DNA of 64,000 bases from Burhinus oedicnemus (Eukaryota; Chordata; Aves; Charadriiformes; Burhinidae). The notes beneath the pieces are model-generated. The model made no database searches. It was not told where the DNA came from and was given only the letters and a program-made list of their open reading frames with translations. Of the stretch, positions 61,481-64,000 are shown in pieces (position 1 is the stretch's first letter; every line of letters begins with the position of its first letter). The translations under genes were made by a program, and so were the position numbers. The stretch lies in contig VFFE01007836.1 of NCBI GenBank assembly GCA_008921705.1, positions 3,554,360-3,618,359 on the forward strand, given 5' to 3'.

Positions 61481-64000
61481 CTGTGCAGGAGGAAAGCAAA
61501 CACATTATCTTTAAGTTTAATGGTATATTAGGTATAGTGAGCTCGGTAGGAAGATAAAAGGAGAGCGTAGCTCTGGCCTCTCGGACAGATCCAGAGCTGA
61601 AATGATGATTATGCTCCTTCTCCAGCTGCCCCAGGAGAGGTGACAGTCTCCATCCACGCACATGACAGGAGGCATCAATAGCTCAAACTCTGCAGATAAG
61701 CGCTGGCAGGGAGCGCAGGAGAGGGACCCATCTGTGTGAGCGGCCTCTCACGGCCTGTCCCAGCACGCCAGCTCTGACACAGGCATCTGGAGCTAGAGCA
61801 GAACAGCTTGTTCCAGAGGTCAGAGTGAGCAACCCAAAGAGCCACCACCATCTTTCGCTTCATCATTCACCCACCTCAAATGCCACAGGATTCAAACATC
61901 ACCAGGAACTGCTTCAAAATGTTAACTGCTTGAAAGCAGTGCCATGGAAAAAAGGGAGCTCGTCACAACAATAACGTCAGGAGAAAGCATGAAATGGTTT
62001 TTTATTGCTCCACATGTTCCACCATTAGCTCAGAGCACGTTCTCTCCAACAAGCTTGCTTAGTTTCCTACCCTTCCTCCTTCCTAAGTGGGGGTCACCTC
62101 TGTTCCAGCATGAAATGGTTTTTTATTGCTCCACATGTTCCACCATTAGCTCAGAGCACGTTCTCTCCAACAAGCTTGCTTAGTTTCCTACCCTTCCTCC
62201 TTCCTAAGTGGGGGTCACCTCTGTTCCAGCAAATTTTTTCTTCGTAAATCAGCCTTTATGTGGGATTTCCCTTCAGCACTGAGTGTTAGGCACTCCTTTT
62301 TCTCCCTACGCTTATACTAGCAGTTCTTTAACAGGGAGGTTTCTTGTCCTGGGCGTAGGCAGGATGAGACGAACCCAGCTGTACTGCTCGGGGCGGAGAG
62401 AGTCCTTTTGCCCACCATGGAGCTGCATGGAGGAATTTGGCCAGTCCGGGCAGGCTTTGGGCTCTCTGCTTTTTGAGTACAGGCTGTACTTAACAGCCTA
62501 GCCAAAAAAGAAAAAAAAAAAAATAACAAAAAAACCCCAAACCCAGTGCTCCTCCTCACAGCTAGAGTAGCTACACCTGCCCGACTCCTTCCCAAGCTGC
62601 AGCTGGAGTGGAGGGGGGGACGGCCCGCACAGCCTTCTCCTGGGCAGCAGCCAAAATAGAGAAACTCTGCGCTCCAAGAGAAACTTGGAGAATCCCTAAG
62701 ATCTGCTTCACTGAGGCAAAGAGCAGCCCTAAAGACCGTCTTTCACATGCAACCTGGAAGTGGGGGAAGAGGAGGACACTTGCCACCCCATTTGGCCCTC
62801 CAGCACAGGTGGCAAAGCCACAGCTGCCAACCATCAGGCAAAGGCTCTGCTGCCAGCAGGACACACGTGGCTCTGACGGAACAAGAGATAAAAGCAGATA
62901 CTTTTCTATCCCCTCCTATATCTGCTGGACAGTATTTTCCTTCAGAGCACACCTTGGACCCCCCTTGCAGCCCACGGCCCACACCAGCTCCAAATTAGGA
63001 AGTGGAAAAGGCAGTGCCAACACATGAAAAGAAGTATGCGGTGGGGAGCTGGCCTAGCATTTGAGGAAAAACAGCAGCAGGATGTCGCTCAGTGTCCTTC
63101 ATCTTTGCTCCTGCTCTCGTGGCAGTCCCCGGGGAGCAGCGGGCCAGGCCAGCTGCCCCAAAACCCAGGCACAGGCCTGTGTCCACAGGCTGCCGAACCC
63201 CCCGGTGCTTCGCTGGAAATGCAGGGTCTCCTTCTGCCTTCCCGGCTTCCCTCACTACACTTGTAAAAGTTACAAGGTTTTCTGCACCAGAACACTTCAA
63301 ATGCCGTTTCTTTCCCTCTGGCATCACTGAATGACAGCAGAAAAATTCAAACGAAAGTCACCAACCTACTAAAATCTATTCCAGGTCAAATGAGAGGTGA
63401 ATATTTTTCCTAATGTATTTCACAGAGAGTATTTCAGTTTCTGAAGCTTTCTAGAGCTTAGATTCTACAACTCTGGGGGCTTGGGTTGGAAAAATATGGA
63501 AGTTTAGTAGTGAGATGGTGTTTCTTGATGAGGGGGAGGTCTTGTTTAGTTGTTGTTCTTTTTTAAAAAACAAACAAAAAAACCCTACACCAAAACCGCC
63601 CTACTTTAAAGGCTAATTGCTTATCTCATATAATCCACCAAACCTCCACTGCAATCTAACACCTTACCTTAACAACGACAGTCGTAACAGCACACCCTTA
63701 ACACACCTTAGTTTGATTCTCTCAGGTAATGCAAAGGTTTTCAGTAAACCAATACTCGAGCAGTAACATCATCTAGAGAAATTCAGCTGGTTTTAAGTAG
63801 AAAAATAAATTTTATTTTATAAATAATAATCATCTCTAATCATCAGCTTTTTTTTTTTTAACCAAGAAGGTTCAATTCAAACAGACTATATGAAGTTCAC
63901 GTATACATTTTCAGTTCTCTCCCAAGCTACATAATTACTTGGCCGGTTTACAACTGCAACTCAGTTCTTGTTCTTAACGATGAACAACAAACACTGTGTC
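61481..64000 (-). other. GIPC2: GIPC2 intron 1 (partial)
   Basis: This is the 3' part of the intron leading to exon 1, which is not in the window: no minus-strand frame here resembles the GH1 domain. It holds the exact 121-bp tandem duplication at 61986-62227 and a GC-richer stretch at about 62340-63260 with moderate CpG content but no recognised exon. Confidence 0.75.
61986..62227 (+). repeat. Exact 121-bp tandem duplication (two units)
   Basis: Unit 1 is 61986-62106 and unit 2 is 62107-62227. They are identical base for base by eye, and AGCA at 62228-62231 begins a third partial unit. The unit is not a simple repeat. The plus-strand frame across it (61944-62183) repeats the same residues and is not a gene. 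Zero divergence means a very recent duplication, a variable-number repeat or an assembly artefact. Confidence 0.95.

Noticed and set aside
62571..63330. Overlapping open frames on both strands in a GC-richer part of intron 1
   Set aside because: I examined it as a possible GIPC2 exon 1, but no frame resembles the GH1 domain. Simultaneous openness in several frames reflects GC content.
1..64000. CRISPR arrays, bacterial operons, tRNA or rRNA genes
   Set aside because: No regularly spaced repeats, no compact same-strand gene runs and no RNA gene core motifs were seen. Intron-containing coding and CR1 show vertebrate nuclear DNA.

Overview
The window looks like avian nuclear DNA. It is AT-rich, gene-poor and full of introns. 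It carries a CR1 LINE whose end has the octamer-like terminus typical of bird CR1, and a solo LTR built like those of avian alpharetroviruses. No bacterial or plasmid features are present. The species cannot be read from the sequence alone.

One protein-coding gene is clear. On the minus strand between 61480 and 44869 lie five exons of a GIPC-family PDZ adaptor, best matched to GIPC2. The exons have correct splice sites and mutually compatible phases, and together encode the last 237 residues, from the end of the N-terminal GH1 domain through the PDZ domain to the C-terminal GH2 domain and stop. The first coding exon, about 80 residues in the family, is not in the window and should lie beyond 64000. 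Introns are 0.7 to 8.4 kb. They hold a promoter-like GC/CpG-rich block (about 48290-48660), a probable solo LTR (52229-52591), a short dispersed repeat pair (54664-54713 and 56309-56358) and an exact 121-bp tandem duplication (61986-62227).

From 1 to 44868, downstream of the gene, I find no convincing coding exon. This desert holds a solo LTR with an intact 6-bp target duplication (11956-12253), simple repeats, a strongly diverged but collinear direct duplication of about 1.07 kb (23045-24110 and 25423-26495), and one 5'-truncated CR1 LINE on the minus strand (29304-30003).

I found no evidence of an undescribed multi-gene system. The most unusual observations are the old 1.07-kb duplication, the alpharetrovirus-like LTR with a duplicated E-box module in U3, and the promoter-like block inside GIPC2 intron 5. 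All comparisons were made by eye.
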